This document shows positions 27,421 through 36,758 of a DNA stretch of 64,000 nt, one piece after another; the stretch's first letter is position 1, and each line of letters begins with the position of its first letter. The stretch comes from Lunatibacter salilacus. Lineage in GTDB: Bacteria; Bacteroidota; Bacteroidia; Cytophagales; Cyclobacteriaceae. The translations under genes and the position numbers were made by a program. The stretch covers positions 1-64,000 of the forward strand of contig NZ_VOLC01000001.1 in NCBI RefSeq assembly GCF_009797935.1. The letters run 5' to 3'. The notes under the pieces are model-generated. The model saw only the letters and a list, made by a program, of their open reading frames with translations. It did not search any database and had not been told where the DNA came from.

Positions 27421-27948
27421 TTATAGCGCATTGTCTATTTGTCCTGTCACTTTAGTAAAGGTGTATTCATTAAACCCTTCATCCGCCTCCATACCTGTTC
27501 CGTTAATAATCCGGGAAGGCTCTTCCACTGTGACAAATTTCTCCGTGAAAATCTTCTTTTTTCCTTTATCCCAAAACAATTCCTCTGAGCTCAACTTTTG
27601 GTTTTTGACTAGATTGTGTACCTGAACATCACCTTCCCCCCTGTATAGGTCTGTTTTCCGTTCATAGTATCCCCTGTCTGCCCGAATTGTAGTACTCAAT
27701 TCACCGTCCTTTTCAAAAAAATGGATGACAATTCCCTCGGGGAATTCGGCATTTCCATTTTGAAAATCCAGTTGCTTGTCAGCCATTAACTTGGTACGTA
27801 CAATTGCCGAATCACTATGAACCAAAATGATATTGGAACCGGTTCTTGTAGGGCCTTCATAAAATTCCAGCTGGCTCTTGTCAATATCTTCCCTACAGGA
27901 GATAATCCCCAGGATCACTAACAAGCTAACCCAAGATACTACTTTCAT
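27421..27948 (-). CDS. lptC: LPS export protein LptC
   Basis: The periplasmic/inner-membrane Lpt bridge component of LPS transport, 175 residues. It has a signal/lipobox-like start (MKVVSWVSLLVILGIISCRE, Cys18), DRGYYERKTDLYRGEGDVQV and the ELFWDKGKKKIFTEKFV strand pattern of the LptC family. The Cys at the lipobox suggests it is lipid-anchored. It begins a run with the small protein and CNNM gene. A -7-like TATATTTG lies at 27986-27993. Confidence 0.88.
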   Translation of the reverse strand: MKVVSWVSLLVILGIISCREDIDKSQLEFYEGPTRTGSNIILVHSDSAIVRTKLMADKQLDFQNGNAEFPEGIVIHFFEKDGELSTTIRADRGYYERKTDLYRGEGDVQVHNLVKNQKLSSEELFWDKGKKKIFTEKFVTVEEPSRIINGTGMEADEGFNEYTFTKVTGQIDNAL

Positions 27949-27991
27949 TTGATTTTTTGATAATCGCTTTTCTAATCATAGATTTCAAATA

Positions 27992-28030
27992 TAAACAGAA
28001 AAGGCGGTTGATGACCGCCTTTTCTGTTTA
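27992..28030 (-). terminator. Strong terminator between the TPR protein and lptC
   Basis: A perfect 17-bp stem (TAAACAGAAAAGGCGGT / ACCGCCTTTTCTGTTTA) with a 5-nt loop, 20 nt past the TPR gene. It ends the OMP-TPR transcript. Its 5' end overlaps the -7-like TATATTTG proposed upstream of lptC. Confidence 0.85.
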
Positions 28031-28047
28031 TAGATGTGAATCTTTCA

Positions 28048-29364
28048 TTAGTCTCTGGTCGCCAACGTTACTGTTTGGCCGACCCAGCATCCAGTGTTCA
28101 TTGATTCGCCTACCTGGAAGCCTTCAGTAAATAACTCTTCTTTCGATGGAAATCTTGCCTTTGCATTTGCCATGCCTGCGGCATCACCTGCACGGGCATA
28201 TGCGTCATATGCAGCTATGAAAATGGAGTAATCTTTTACACGGCTTTGGCCTCCCCTACATTCATTCGAAGAACTCATGATCAAACCTCCGATAAATCCG
28301 TGAGCATCCTTCGTCCGCTCTGAGTTTAATTCAGCAGCTTTCAAGGCTGATGTTCTTGCTTGACCTTTTCTTCCCAAATTGGCATGCACCTTAGCCATAT
28401 CCCAATGAATCTCCGCACGCTGCTCATCCGTAGTAGCTAAAGTAAGTGCTTTTTCAAACAACTCTCCCGCCTTGGCATATTCAGAATTTTGCATGTACCG
28501 CATTCCCCTCACTTGGGAAGTGGTAAATGTGGGATCGTTTGTATCAATCACCTCAAGTGCCAAATTGAATGTTGGCGTATTCAAGCATTTATACTGGACT
28601 GAATATTGGAAAATTTGCTGTGCCATTTTCATATTGCCGGCATCCGCCTCCAATTTTGGACCCAGAACATTGGAGATGAAATCACAATCAATAATTTCCA
28701 TAGCCACGAGCAATTGCTCTAAGGTGCCTTTTTGACTGCTAACATCCGTTCCAGCGCTTTCCTCTTCCTCTAAAATTGCGTTTATCTTTTCATATTTAGC
28801 AAGAACCTCTTCAGTGGTGTACGCTTGATTGTAGGCGAAATTTCTGTATACCGCATCGAAATAGGCAGGAACCAATTGATATCCCAAGGTTCCGTTTACT
28901 TCCATAACCCGCTCGAACAGGTCTGCAGCTTCACCTACCTTTTCTTTATCCCCTCTATAAAATTGGTAAGCATAGTAAGCTTTATTGGCAATCCACTTGG
29001 ATTCGTTATCATATATTTCGTTTCTTAAATCATATATAAGCAAGACCGAATCCTGATAAACCCGCTGCTCCTTGGGATCAGTGGCCTCTTTGGCAGCACC
29101 GGCATAAATTTCTACGCCGTTGATATAAATGGATTCATTTAATTCGGGAATATTGGTTAGCAACCAATGCAGCCCGGATTTTGCTTTCAAATTCTCCTCA
29201 GAGCGTTTGTAATCTGTATAAGCCGCATTGTATTCTCGACCCTTTGCTTCTAATTCAGTGTCGGCGGGCCAATTCCATCCGTCTTGGGCTTGAGTGAGAC
29301 CCACTGCCAAAAAAGACAGACACCCAATGATCATCATTTTAAATTTCATGTTTGTCCACATCAT
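28048..29364 (-). CDS. Secreted tetratricopeptide-repeat protein
   Basis: A 438-residue exported protein of helical repeats. Repeats are seen at about 300-370 (YAKAGELFEKALTLATTDEQ, AKVHANLGRKGQARTSALKA). ATG overlaps the OMP stop (TGA) as ATGA, favouring 29364; another ATG at 29349 starts MKFKMMIIGCLSFLAVGLTQ, a signal peptide. It follows an outer-membrane protein and precedes lptC, a common Bacteroidota arrangement. A role in outer-membrane assembly is inferred from context only. Confidence 0.78.
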   Translation of the reverse strand: MMWTNMKFKMMIIGCLSFLAVGLTQAQDGWNWPADTELEAKGREYNAAYTDYKRSEENLKAKSGLHWLLTNIPELNESIYINGVEIYAGAAKEATDPKEQRVYQDSVLLIYDLRNEIYDNESKWIANKAYYAYQFYRGDKEKVGEAADLFERVMEVNGTLGYQLVPAYFDAVYRNFAYNQAYTTEEVLAKYEKINAILEEEESAGTDVSSQKGTLEQLLVAMEIIDCDFISNVLGPKLEADAGNMKMAQQIFQYSVQYKCLNTPTFNLALEVIDTNDPTFTTSQVRGMRYMQNSEYAKAGELFEKALTLATTDEQRAEIHWDMAKVHANLGRKGQARTSALKAAELNSERTKDAHGFIGGLIMSSSNECRGGQSRVKDYSIFIAAYDAYARAGDAAGMANAKARFPSKEELFTEGFQVGESMNTGCWVGQTVTLATRD

Positions 29365-30644
29365 TCAAATACTTTTTTGTAAAACCAACTATTATCATTT
29401 ATTGAAATTCCAAAGGAAACTTTAACGTAATTTTCTCTAATCAGACCATTATCTATAGTTCCTCTTGTACCTACCTTGAGTGCCAAATTTAATAAGGATA
29501 AGGTGTGTACAGGAATTGAGGCTCCAAAATTAATGCCAACATCATCGACTTGGGTACCATTCAAACTAAATGGTAATCTCTCATATTCGACCCCCCCTCT
29601 AAAGGTAACCCTGTCCAATAATCTTTCAATCGAAAAGGGGTTAGGAACAAATTGACCTCCAAGGCTCATCTTCAATGAGTTCTCTAAATTCCCAGTCGTA
29701 GAGTTGAATCCCCTGTACTCCCGGAAATCTTGTTGTTGAACTTCAAAGCCAATAACAAATTTATTAATTTTTTCGAAAGATACACCATATCCAAACCTGT
29801 CAGGAAGAAAAATACTTCCTTGTAAATTGTCACTAAGTACATCTCCAGGTGAATTTGGAATTACAGCTTGGCCCAATTCTGCCATTTTTGCAAATTCTTT
29901 TCCTTTAATGTCGCCAAAAACATGATAGATGGCACCGAAATTTAGGTTTCTTTGATTGCCAAGTGGCAATAAATAGTGAACTCCTCCGCGGAAAGTAACG
30001 TCACTAAAAGTAAGTCGTTCATAATATTCCGAAGAAATCCCAACAGGTATTAACTCAGAGGTCAATAATTCCAACTGATTTGTACGAATGGTAGATCCAA
30101 ACAAGTAAGATCCATGAAGGCCGATACTCAAATTTGTCACAGGCTGAAATCCGGTACTCAAGTAAACCTCGCTCAATCCTCCCCTACCCTCTATGGTGTT
30201 AAATGACACTAAGTCTGAGTTGACGACCGGAGAATTTATCGCAAGATTATAATCAACTCCCGTTACCTGATTCAACCCCAACCCCAATGTCCACTTACGG
30301 GGGATCAAAGGGAGGGACATAGCTACATAACTCAAACCACCGCCATCTATTTCTTCTGAACCTGCATCTGTGGCAGCTTGCATCGTCACATAGTTAAAGG
30401 CAGCTTGAAAGCTAAAAGCACCATTTTTGGTAGATAGAGCGGGATTTACATTGTTGACACTGAAAGGTGACCCGAAACTAATGCCCTGCCCCCCCATCGC
30501 TTGGTTTTGGGTGAGTCCGGAGGAGTTAAATTCGCCCACACCAAGAGAACTATAGGTGGAGGAAGAGGACTGTCCAAAAGTGAAATTTATGATAAATAAG
30601 CCTAAAAAAAGGCTTAGTGCATTACGGCTGTTTATTGCTGACAT
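29361..30644 (-). CDS. Outer-membrane protein of the FadL/PorV-like type
   Basis: A 427-residue protein with signal peptide (NALSLFLGLFIINFTFG) and a beta-barrel pattern of alternating strands to the end. Features include SSTYSSLGVGEFNSSGLTQ and NPALSTKNGAFSFQ, which resemble FadL/PorV-like porins. It is co-oriented with the TPR gene and overlaps it by 4 nt (ATGA). The cargo is unknown. It is the first gene of its transcript. Confidence 0.75.
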   Translation of the reverse strand: MSAINSRNALSLFLGLFIINFTFGQSSSSTYSSLGVGEFNSSGLTQNQAMGGQGISFGSPFSVNNVNPALSTKNGAFSFQAAFNYVTMQAATDAGSEEIDGGGLSYVAMSLPLIPRKWTLGLGLNQVTGVDYNLAINSPVVNSDLVSFNTIEGRGGLSEVYLSTGFQPVTNLSIGLHGSYLFGSTIRTNQLELLTSELIPVGISSEYYERLTFSDVTFRGGVHYLLPLGNQRNLNFGAIYHVFGDIKGKEFAKMAELGQAVIPNSPGDVLSDNLQGSIFLPDRFGYGVSFEKINKFVIGFEVQQQDFREYRGFNSTTGNLENSLKMSLGGQFVPNPFSIERLLDRVTFRGGVEYERLPFSLNGTQVDDVGINFGASIPVHTLSLLNLALKVGTRGTIDNGLIRENYVKVSFGISINDNSWFYKKVFE

Positions 30645-31038
30645 TGTATTTTAAAATTCGATTCAGTCCATCAAGGACCAAATTGGGATTACAAATATGT
30701 GGTCTTTTGTTTAGTATTCAAAGGATTTGGCATCCCTGCCTCAAATAAAGACCATGAGCCCTGAAATTGATGCTTGTATGCAACATGGAAGTAAATTGGA
30801 TTATTGACAAGAAAATCAACTCTATTTTCCCCTGTGTGAATCAACGCTATACACCTTGAAAATGGTATTAAATATTTCGACATTGAAGTAACGTAACTTT
30901 TGGGGTAAGAAGTAACTCGCAACAAGATCCGATCTTGACAACGCTGTAAAATTAGTCAAATTAAAAAAGGTATATTCAAACCATGAATTATTTTTAACTT
31001 TACGCATCTCATTTTAACAAACTTTAACCCACGTGGAT
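30645..31038. other. Intergenic region between divergent OMP operon and anmK
   Basis: No gene is seen here. The minus-strand frames at 30689-30925 and 30822-31007 overlap each other in different frames, and the first covers the OMP promoter, so both are rejected. Apart from that promoter, the region is A/T-rich with no clear second signal. Confidence 0.6.
30692..30722 (-). promoter_or_regulatory. Promoter of the OMP-TPR operon
   Basis: On the minus strand TTTG, exactly 19 nt, then CATATTTG (one mismatch to TANNTTTG). Transcription would begin near 30685, giving a leader of about 40 nt before the OMP start codon. Confidence 0.65.
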
Positions 31039-32115
31039 ATGACCGCTACCTACCCTATGATAGGCCTAATGTCCGGTACCTCAGGGGATGGCCTGGATAT
31101 CGTTTTCGCAACATTTGAATCTAATAAAGGTTGGACTTTTGAACTTGTTTACGGAGAGACCATCCCATTTCCCAGTGATTTAGGAAATGATTTAAGCCTG
31201 TGCCATTTGTTTAACGGTGAAGATCTCGCGCTTCTGGATATTCGTTTTGGCCAATGGATGGGTAAGCAGGTTGCGGACTTTTGCGATCGAAATGGGATAA
31301 AACCGCTTGCTGTTGCCTCCCATGGGCATACCGTTTTTCATCAACCTGATAAACACCTGACCCTTCAGATAGGCAATGGCTGGGCCCTACATACATTCTG
31401 TCACTTGCCGGTAATCAATGACTTCCGAAGCCTAGACGTTCAGCTTGGTGGCCAGGGGGCTCCTCTGGTTCCTATAGGTGACAAACTCCTGTTTCCTTCA
31501 TACGACTATTGCCTAAATTTGGGGGGAATCGCCAATATATCTATGGAACGGGACAATCAGCGAATTGCTTTTGATGTTTGCCCGTTCAACTTGCTGTTCA
31601 ATTATTTTGCAAAAAAGGCGGGTAAACCATACGATGATGGTGGTAATTTGGCCAGATCCGGCTCTGTAATACCTCACCTGCTCGATGATCTTTCCCATGC
31701 CTCATATTATACTTTAAAGGGAGCAAAATCCTTGGGTAGGGAGGATGTAGAAAAGGGCTTTTTGCCACTCGTTGACCTTCCGGAACTAAACCACCGTGAT
31801 ATACTTGCTACCTTATCAGAACATTTTGCAACGATAATCGCCACCTCCATCAATGAAACATCTCCCAAAAAAGCCTTGCTGCTGGCAACCGGAGGAGGAG
31901 CCTTTAATACCTTTTTTCTGGAGAAACTAGCGTCGAAATTAGATGGCGGCACCACATTGAGCGTACCTGAAGAGACCATAATTGCTTACAAAGAAGGCTT
32001 GGTGTTCGCTTTTCTCGGAGTCCTGCGACTACGAAATGAAGTCAACTCCCTGGCTTCGGTTAGTGGGGCATCCCGTGACAACTGCGGAGGTACTCTATAT
32101 GGATTCGAAATTTAA
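31039..32115 (+). CDS. anmK: Anhydro-N-acetylmuramic acid kinase
   Basis: AnmK opens and phosphorylates anhydro-MurNAc from recycled peptidoglycan. The product starts MTATYPMIGLMSGTSGDGLD, the family's N-terminal nucleotide loop. It also has GHTVFHQP, NLGGIANISM and FDVCPFNLLF motifs, followed by a C-terminal half of normal length (total 358 residues). GTG at 31033 is in frame, but ATG at 31039 fits the family start. It is monocistronic and divergent from the OMP operon. Confidence 0.93.
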   Translation: MTATYPMIGLMSGTSGDGLDIVFATFESNKGWTFELVYGETIPFPSDLGNDLSLCHLFNGEDLALLDIRFGQWMGKQVADFCDRNGIKPLAVASHGHTVFHQPDKHLTLQIGNGWALHTFCHLPVINDFRSLDVQLGGQGAPLVPIGDKLLFPSYDYCLNLGGIANISMERDNQRIAFDVCPFNLLFNYFAKKAGKPYDDGGNLARSGSVIPHLLDDLSHASYYTLKGAKSLGREDVEKGFLPLVDLPELNHRDILATLSEHFATIIATSINETSPKKALLLATGGGAFNTFFLEKLASKLDGGTTLSVPEETIIAYKEGLVFAFLGVLRLRNEVNSLASVSGASRDNCGGTLYGFEI

Positions 32116-32361
32116 AAAGTACAATTTCGAACTCGTCCTGCTTACCTATCAGGCATCAATACCTATCCAACATCCCTAAATCCGGTATCTTAGAATTAAA
32201 ATTCGAAGGGTTTATAAAATTTTCACTTTCTCTGATCAAATTATTTGTTTCATGTAAACCAAAATAAGTAGTTTAGTGCGATTAAATATTTCGAAGAAGT
32301 TTTTAACCCGACAACTAAAACTTATCCCCGGAAATTTGACCTAACCTTTAAAATCAACTTG

Positions 32362-33879
32362 ATGAAGAAAATAATAGCTTCATGTGTTTTGCTTTGGGCC
32401 TTGACTACAATCACCTACTTTCCCACCGCAACTGCCCAAGGCAAAGAGAACACACCTAGCTTCACATCTCCTGACATTTCAGAATTAACTCCACTCTTGG
32501 TTAGTTTGTCGGATTTACCAGCCGATCCCGTGCCGGACATACCCCATGCGCATGCCCCTGTATGGCTTGTTTTTCCATTCGTGATCTTATTGTTGATGAT
32601 TGCAACGGGCCCCTTATTTTATGAACATTTCTGGCACCATAATTATCCGAAAATAGCTGTAATGTTGGCTGCAATTGTAGTCCTCTATTATTTTTTCGTC
32701 TTACACAATGTTCATCAACCTGTGCATGCTTTAGCCGAATACGTTCAGTTTATTGCATTACTCGCATCATTGTATATAGCTTCAGGTGGGATACTCATAC
32801 GTGTGGACAAAAGATCAACCCCGTTTGCGAATGTAAGTTTACTTTTAATAGGTGCGTTGATTTCCAATCTGATCGGAACTACGGGTGCATCAATGCTGCT
32901 TATTCGTCCGTTCATTAGGCTGAATAAAAACAACATACAACCTTACCATATCATATTTTTTATTTTCATGGTAAGCAATGTAGGAGGATCTCTTACACCG
33001 ATCGGAGACCCACCGTTGTTTTTGGGGTTCCTTAAGGGCGTTCCATTCTTTTGGACCTTGGAACACAACTGGCCGGCCTGGTTGATTGCTTTGGGTTTTT
33101 TAGCAATCATGTTTTATTTCTTGGATAAAAAATTTGGACGGGCAAATGACGAGGAAATCTCCGAACCCGAAATCCATTCCAATAAAATCTCACTGATAGG
33201 CTCGAAAAACTTCCTTTGGCTGCTGGTGGTGATCTGTTCGGTATTCTTGGATCCAAATGTGCTGGAATGGGTCCCGGCCATTCACTATGATGGGCAGAAA
33301 TTTTCCTTCCTCAGAGAAATTATCATGTTATCCGTGGCCTATTTATCATTTAGATTTGCGGACAAGGAAGCAATAAATGGCAATGAGTTTAATTTCGAAC
33401 CTATCCGGGAAGTAGCGTTTATATTTATAGGCATTTTTGGCACCATGATGCCTGCGTTAGAGTTGGTGGGTGAATTTGCCAAATCACCGGAGGGAGCAGC
33501 CCTCATTACGCACAATACGCTGTATTGGGGTACTGGCGCCCTTTCCGGAGTGCTGGACAATGCGCCAACCTATCTCAATTTTCTAGCTGCCGCAATGGCC
33601 TCCCAAGGAGCCAGTATCAGCAATGTTGCTGAAGTGCGCAATTTCGCCCTGGATCTGTATGATGAATCTTCCTTTGAACTGATGGCTATTTCCCTTGCCT
33701 CTGTGTTTTTTGGAGCTATGACCTATATCGGCAACGGTCCAAATTTCATGGTCAAATCTATTGCCGAACAAAGCGGCATAAAAATGCCTTCATTCTTTGG
33801 GTATATCATTCGATTCTCAATACCCATATTGCTACCCATCCTGTTTGTCGTCTGGCTGGTATTCTTTGCGTTTGTCTGA
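32362..33879 (+). CDS. nhaD: NhaD-type sodium:proton antiporter
   Basis: A cation/proton antiporter of the ArsB/NhaD superfamily with about 12 membrane helices, 505 residues. It has an N-terminal signal-like helix, then the loop PDIPHAHAPVWLVFPF, typical of Bacteroidota NhaD. Two NLIGTTGASMLLIRPFIR / VGGSLTPIGDPPLFLGFL stretches carry the ion site and broken helices. The ATG at 32362 is used; a TTG one codon upstream is in frame. It handles sodium and pH stress and appears monocistronic. Confidence 0.92.
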   Translation: MKKIIASCVLLWALTTITYFPTATAQGKENTPSFTSPDISELTPLLVSLSDLPADPVPDIPHAHAPVWLVFPFVILLLMIATGPLFYEHFWHHNYPKIAVMLAAIVVLYYFFVLHNVHQPVHALAEYVQFIALLASLYIASGGILIRVDKRSTPFANVSLLLIGALISNLIGTTGASMLLIRPFIRLNKNNIQPYHIIFFIFMVSNVGGSLTPIGDPPLFLGFLKGVPFFWTLEHNWPAWLIALGFLAIMFYFLDKKFGRANDEEISEPEIHSNKISLIGSKNFLWLLVVICSVFLDPNVLEWVPAIHYDGQKFSFLREIIMLSVAYLSFRFADKEAINGNEFNFEPIREVAFIFIGIFGTMMPALELVGEFAKSPEGAALITHNTLYWGTGALSGVLDNAPTYLNFLAAAMASQGASISNVAEVRNFALDLYDESSFELMAISLASVFFGAMTYIGNGPNFMVKSIAEQSGIKMPSFFGYIIRFSIPILLPILFVVWLVFFAFV

Positions 33880-33891
33880 GTTTTAAAAGAC

Positions 33892-34476
33892 TTAAGGTAA
33901 ATAATTAATTTTACCTTCGGTTGACATGATATTTGCAGGCAAAAACCAGACTTTTTGATACCCATTTACCTCATAGGACGACAGGTGTTTTCCATCGGCT
34001 GTCATTTCCAAGCTTCCAGAACCCTCAGAAAGGTAGAATAGATTCTCCTTTTTGAAGGAGAAATCTATTCTACTAATTTTATCTCCGGAACGGTGTATTT
34101 TCATCTGCTGAATATCACCTTTTTCCCCGGGTATTAGGGTATGTTGCAACAGCTGCGCATTTTCCTGTGTAGCGTAAGATGTTGCCAGAGAATTTTTATT
34201 GATGTCTGCCTGAATAAACAGATCCAATTCTTTACGCCAACCCTCGGCGTTCATTACCATCGTAAGAGCCTCTTCTTTTCCTTTTATGGTCAGTTTCTTC
34301 GATACCTCCCTCCCATCTAACTGGGGTATTTGGTCCTGTACAAACTGGACCATAGGAAAATACTTATTGAGTTGGGTTGGATTCTCTGGAGGAGCCTGCT
34401 CCGTTTTCGAGCAGGACACCAAGAGTAACAACATCAACCCGACCTGAATAGGCAGTTTTGAAGGAGCTATTTTCAT
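33892..34476 (-). CDS. Putative lipoprotein
   Basis: A 194-residue exported protein with a lipoprotein signal (VGLMLLLLVSCSKTEQAPP, lipobox Cys about 22). The rest is a single beta-rich domain that I do not recognise (KKENLFYLSEGSGSLEMTAD). It follows gpmI by one base, so it is cotranscribed with a glycolytic gene, an odd pairing. It converges on nhaD, 12 nt away. Confidence 0.7.
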   Translation of the reverse strand: MKIAPSKLPIQVGLMLLLLVSCSKTEQAPPENPTQLNKYFPMVQFVQDQIPQLDGREVSKKLTIKGKEEALTMVMNAEGWRKELDLFIQADINKNSLATSYATQENAQLLQHTLIPGEKGDIQQMKIHRSGDKISRIDFSFKKENLFYLSEGSGSLEMTADGKHLSSYEVNGYQKVWFLPANIMSTEGKINYLP

Positions 34477-34477
34477 G

Positions 34478-36001
34478 TTAGGTTAGCAAAATCTCTCCGG
34501 TCATTTCTTTTGGAATTTCAACCCCAAGCAATGTAAGTATGGTAGGAGCCAAATCACCCAATTTACCATCCTTAATGGTTAGCCTATCGTTACGGTCTAC
34601 CATTATGCATGGCACTAAGCTTGTAGTATGGGCTGTATTAGGTGATCCGTCTTCGTTGATCATGCAATCACTGTTGCCGTGATCGGCGATTACGATGATG
34701 GTGTAGTCATGTTCCAGCGCTTTTCGAATAACCGATTCCGCACATTTATCGACAGCCTCGCAGGCTTTAACCGCCGCGTCAAATACACCGGTATGGCCGA
34801 CCATGTCCGCATTGGCAAAATTGAGACAAATAAAATCCGCCTCCCTTTTAGGAAGCTCCTGATTTATTTTTTTGGCAATCTCGAAGGCACTCATCTCCGG
34901 CTGTAAATCATAAGTGGCTACCTTTGGAGAAAAGCAAAGAATCCTGGATTCTCCCTCAAATTCCTTTTCCCTTCCTCCGGAGAAAAAGAAAGTGACATGG
35001 GGGTATTTTTCCGTCTCTGCTATTCGGATTTGCTTTTTGTGGTTTTTGGCCAAAATCTCGCCTAGGGTATTATACAGATTATCCTTCTCAAAAATGACAT
35101 GCATATTTTGGAAAGTTTCATCGTAACTCGTGAAAGTTACGTAGTGCAGGTTAATCTTTTTCATTCCAAAATCGGGAAAATCATTTTGAGTAAGCACCTC
35201 TGTGATTTCTCTACCCCTATCAGTTCGGAAGTTAAAACATATTACTGTATCTCCATCCTCAATATTTCCAACCGGTATTCCCTCGGAATCAACCTGGATA
35301 ATGGGACGGATAAATTCGTCTGTTACACCGTTGGCATAGGATTTTTTGAGTGCGGTCAGAATATCTTTCGACTTTTCTCCCTCTCCCTTTACCATTCCAT
35401 TATAGGCAAGACTTACCCGTTCCCACCGGTTATCCCTGTCCATGGCGTAGTACCTTCCTATTACTGTGGCAATGGTACCAGTAGATGTCTTGGAGTGTTC
35501 GGCCACTTCGGTTAAAAACTTCAAACCACTTTTAGGGTCTGTATCTCGTCCATCCGTAAAAGCATGAATAAAAGCCCTATCTATTCCATTTGCCTTAGCC
35601 GCATCGCAAAGTCCCTTAAGGTGTGAAATGTGGGCATGTACGCCTCCATCCGAAACCAATCCGATGAAATGCACTTTTTTACCGGTGTTCTTCGCGTGCT
35701 CGAATGCTACTTTCAAAACCGGATTAGTATTTAGGTCCCCTTCGGAAACGGCTTTATTAATTTTCACCAAATCCTGATAAACAACCCTTCCAGCGCCAAT
35801 ATTCATGTGACCCACCTCAGAATTACCCATTTGACCTTCAGGAAGACCAACAGCTAAACCTGACGCTTCAAGGGTGGCGAATGGATATTTTGTGTAAAGG
35901 CTGTCAATAAATGGAGTCTGTGCCTTATCAATAGCAGAAACTTCCGGATTTTTGGCTATACCCCAGCCATCTAAAATCATCAATAATACTTTCTTGTTCA
36001 T
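34478..36001 (-). CDS. gpmI: 2,3-bisphosphoglycerate-independent phosphoglycerate mutase
   Basis: A Mn-dependent enzyme interconverting 3- and 2-phosphoglycerate, 507 residues, of the alkaline phosphatase fold. Visible are MILDGWGIAKNPEVS (N-terminal metal Asp), NSEVGHMNIGAGRVVYQDL with the phosphoserine, HAFTDGRDTDPKS, and the C-terminal metal motif IIVIADHGNSDCM. Its length is normal. It is followed by a lipoprotein gene after one base. Confidence 0.96.
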   Translation of the reverse strand: MNKKVLLMILDGWGIAKNPEVSAIDKAQTPFIDSLYTKYPFATLEASGLAVGLPEGQMGNSEVGHMNIGAGRVVYQDLVKINKAVSEGDLNTNPVLKVAFEHAKNTGKKVHFIGLVSDGGVHAHISHLKGLCDAAKANGIDRAFIHAFTDGRDTDPKSGLKFLTEVAEHSKTSTGTIATVIGRYYAMDRDNRWERVSLAYNGMVKGEGEKSKDILTALKKSYANGVTDEFIRPIIQVDSEGIPVGNIEDGDTVICFNFRTDRGREITEVLTQNDFPDFGMKKINLHYVTFTSYDETFQNMHVIFEKDNLYNTLGEILAKNHKKQIRIAETEKYPHVTFFFSGGREKEFEGESRILCFSPKVATYDLQPEMSAFEIAKKINQELPKREADFICLNFANADMVGHTGVFDAAVKACEAVDKCAESVIRKALEHDYTIIVIADHGNSDCMINEDGSPNTAHTTSLVPCIMVDRNDRLTIKDGKLGDLAPTILTLLGVEIPKEMTGEILLT

Positions 36002-36093
36002 GTATCAGGGTGTTCTTTTTCGAAATGAAAATTTAGTCGTGCACACAAAATACCCCGTATGGATTATGTGGCTGTATTTTTCCTGTCGGACGA

Positions 36094-36101
36094 CAAATAT
36101 A
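36094..36101 (-). promoter_or_regulatory. -7 box upstream of gpmI
   Basis: On the minus strand TATATTTG matches TANNTTTG, 92 nt before the gpmI ATG. No -33 box is visible at the right spacing. Confidence 0.35.
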
Positions 36102-36237
36102 CAGCATATTAATCAAAGCCAGGGTATTCAACTTGAAGAAACTGCCCGTATTCAACCATTCAAAAGCTTTGACGAAAAAGTCATGTAATAATTTAAAAAA
36201 AAAGGTCTTTGGCTCAAAATTTGATTATCACGGACTT

Positions 36238-36648
36238 ATGAAATCTTTGATATGCATTATTTTTGTGATCTTCGGGATAACAAACAATGGCCAACATAGT
36301 CTGACCACCGAATCGCCATTTCCTCAAATCGATCAGATTGCATTATCTTTGAAAAACAGCTCCAGCAAAGATTTAGCCCAATTTTTTGACAGCTCTGTAG
36401 AAATAAAGCTCGGAGAAATTCGAGGTGATTACTCCAAAAGCCAAGCCGAAATCGTTATGCGGGATTTTTTCAAGAAATTCCCGGCCGTAAGTTTCCTTGT
36501 TTTACAACAGGGCGAATCTGCGGAAAAAATTCGGTATATAATCGGAAAATATCAGTCTAAAACAGATAGCTTTAGGATCCTTGTAAAGGGCAAATCCAAA
36601 GTTGATGACCAATTAAAAATTTACGGACTAGAGTTTTCTAAGGAGTAG
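36238..36648 (+). CDS. DUF4783 domain protein
   Basis: A secreted protein of 136 residues with signal peptide (MKSLICIIFVIFGITNNGQ), a single small alpha/beta domain (SSKDLAQFFDSSVEIKLGEI; RDFFKKFPAVSFLVLQQGES) of the DUF4783 family, probably NTF2-like. The start at 36238 is chosen over an in-frame ATG at 36133, which would place 35 polar residues before the signal peptide. It precedes nadC by about 110 nt, a pairing I have seen in this phylum. Confidence 0.8.
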   Translation: MKSLICIIFVIFGITNNGQHSLTTESPFPQIDQIALSLKNSSSKDLAQFFDSSVEIKLGEIRGDYSKSQAEIVMRDFFKKFPAVSFLVLQQGESAEKIRYIIGKYQSKTDSFRILVKGKSKVDDQLKIYGLEFSKE

Positions 36649-36746
36649 AGGTTATTGTTAGCTCATTAAGACAGTGGTGTCAAGTTATTTTTACCACAAC
36701 CCTAAACCTAAAAGCAACCCAAGCCATCTTTTTAAGAAAATTAACC

Positions 36747-36754
36747 TATTTTTG
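36747..36754 (+). promoter_or_regulatory. -7 box directly before nadC
   Basis: TATTTTTG matches TANNTTTG and lies 4 nt before the GTG start of nadC, so the mRNA would be leaderless or nearly so. No -33 match is seen at 19 nt. Confidence 0.4.
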
Positions 36755-36758
36755 ATCT

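Noticed and set aside
30689-31007. Two overlapping minus-strand open frames (78 and 61 residues) upstream of the OMP gene
   Set aside because: They overlap in different frames, and the first includes the OMP promoter TTTG-N19-CATATTTG (30692-30722). They look spurious.
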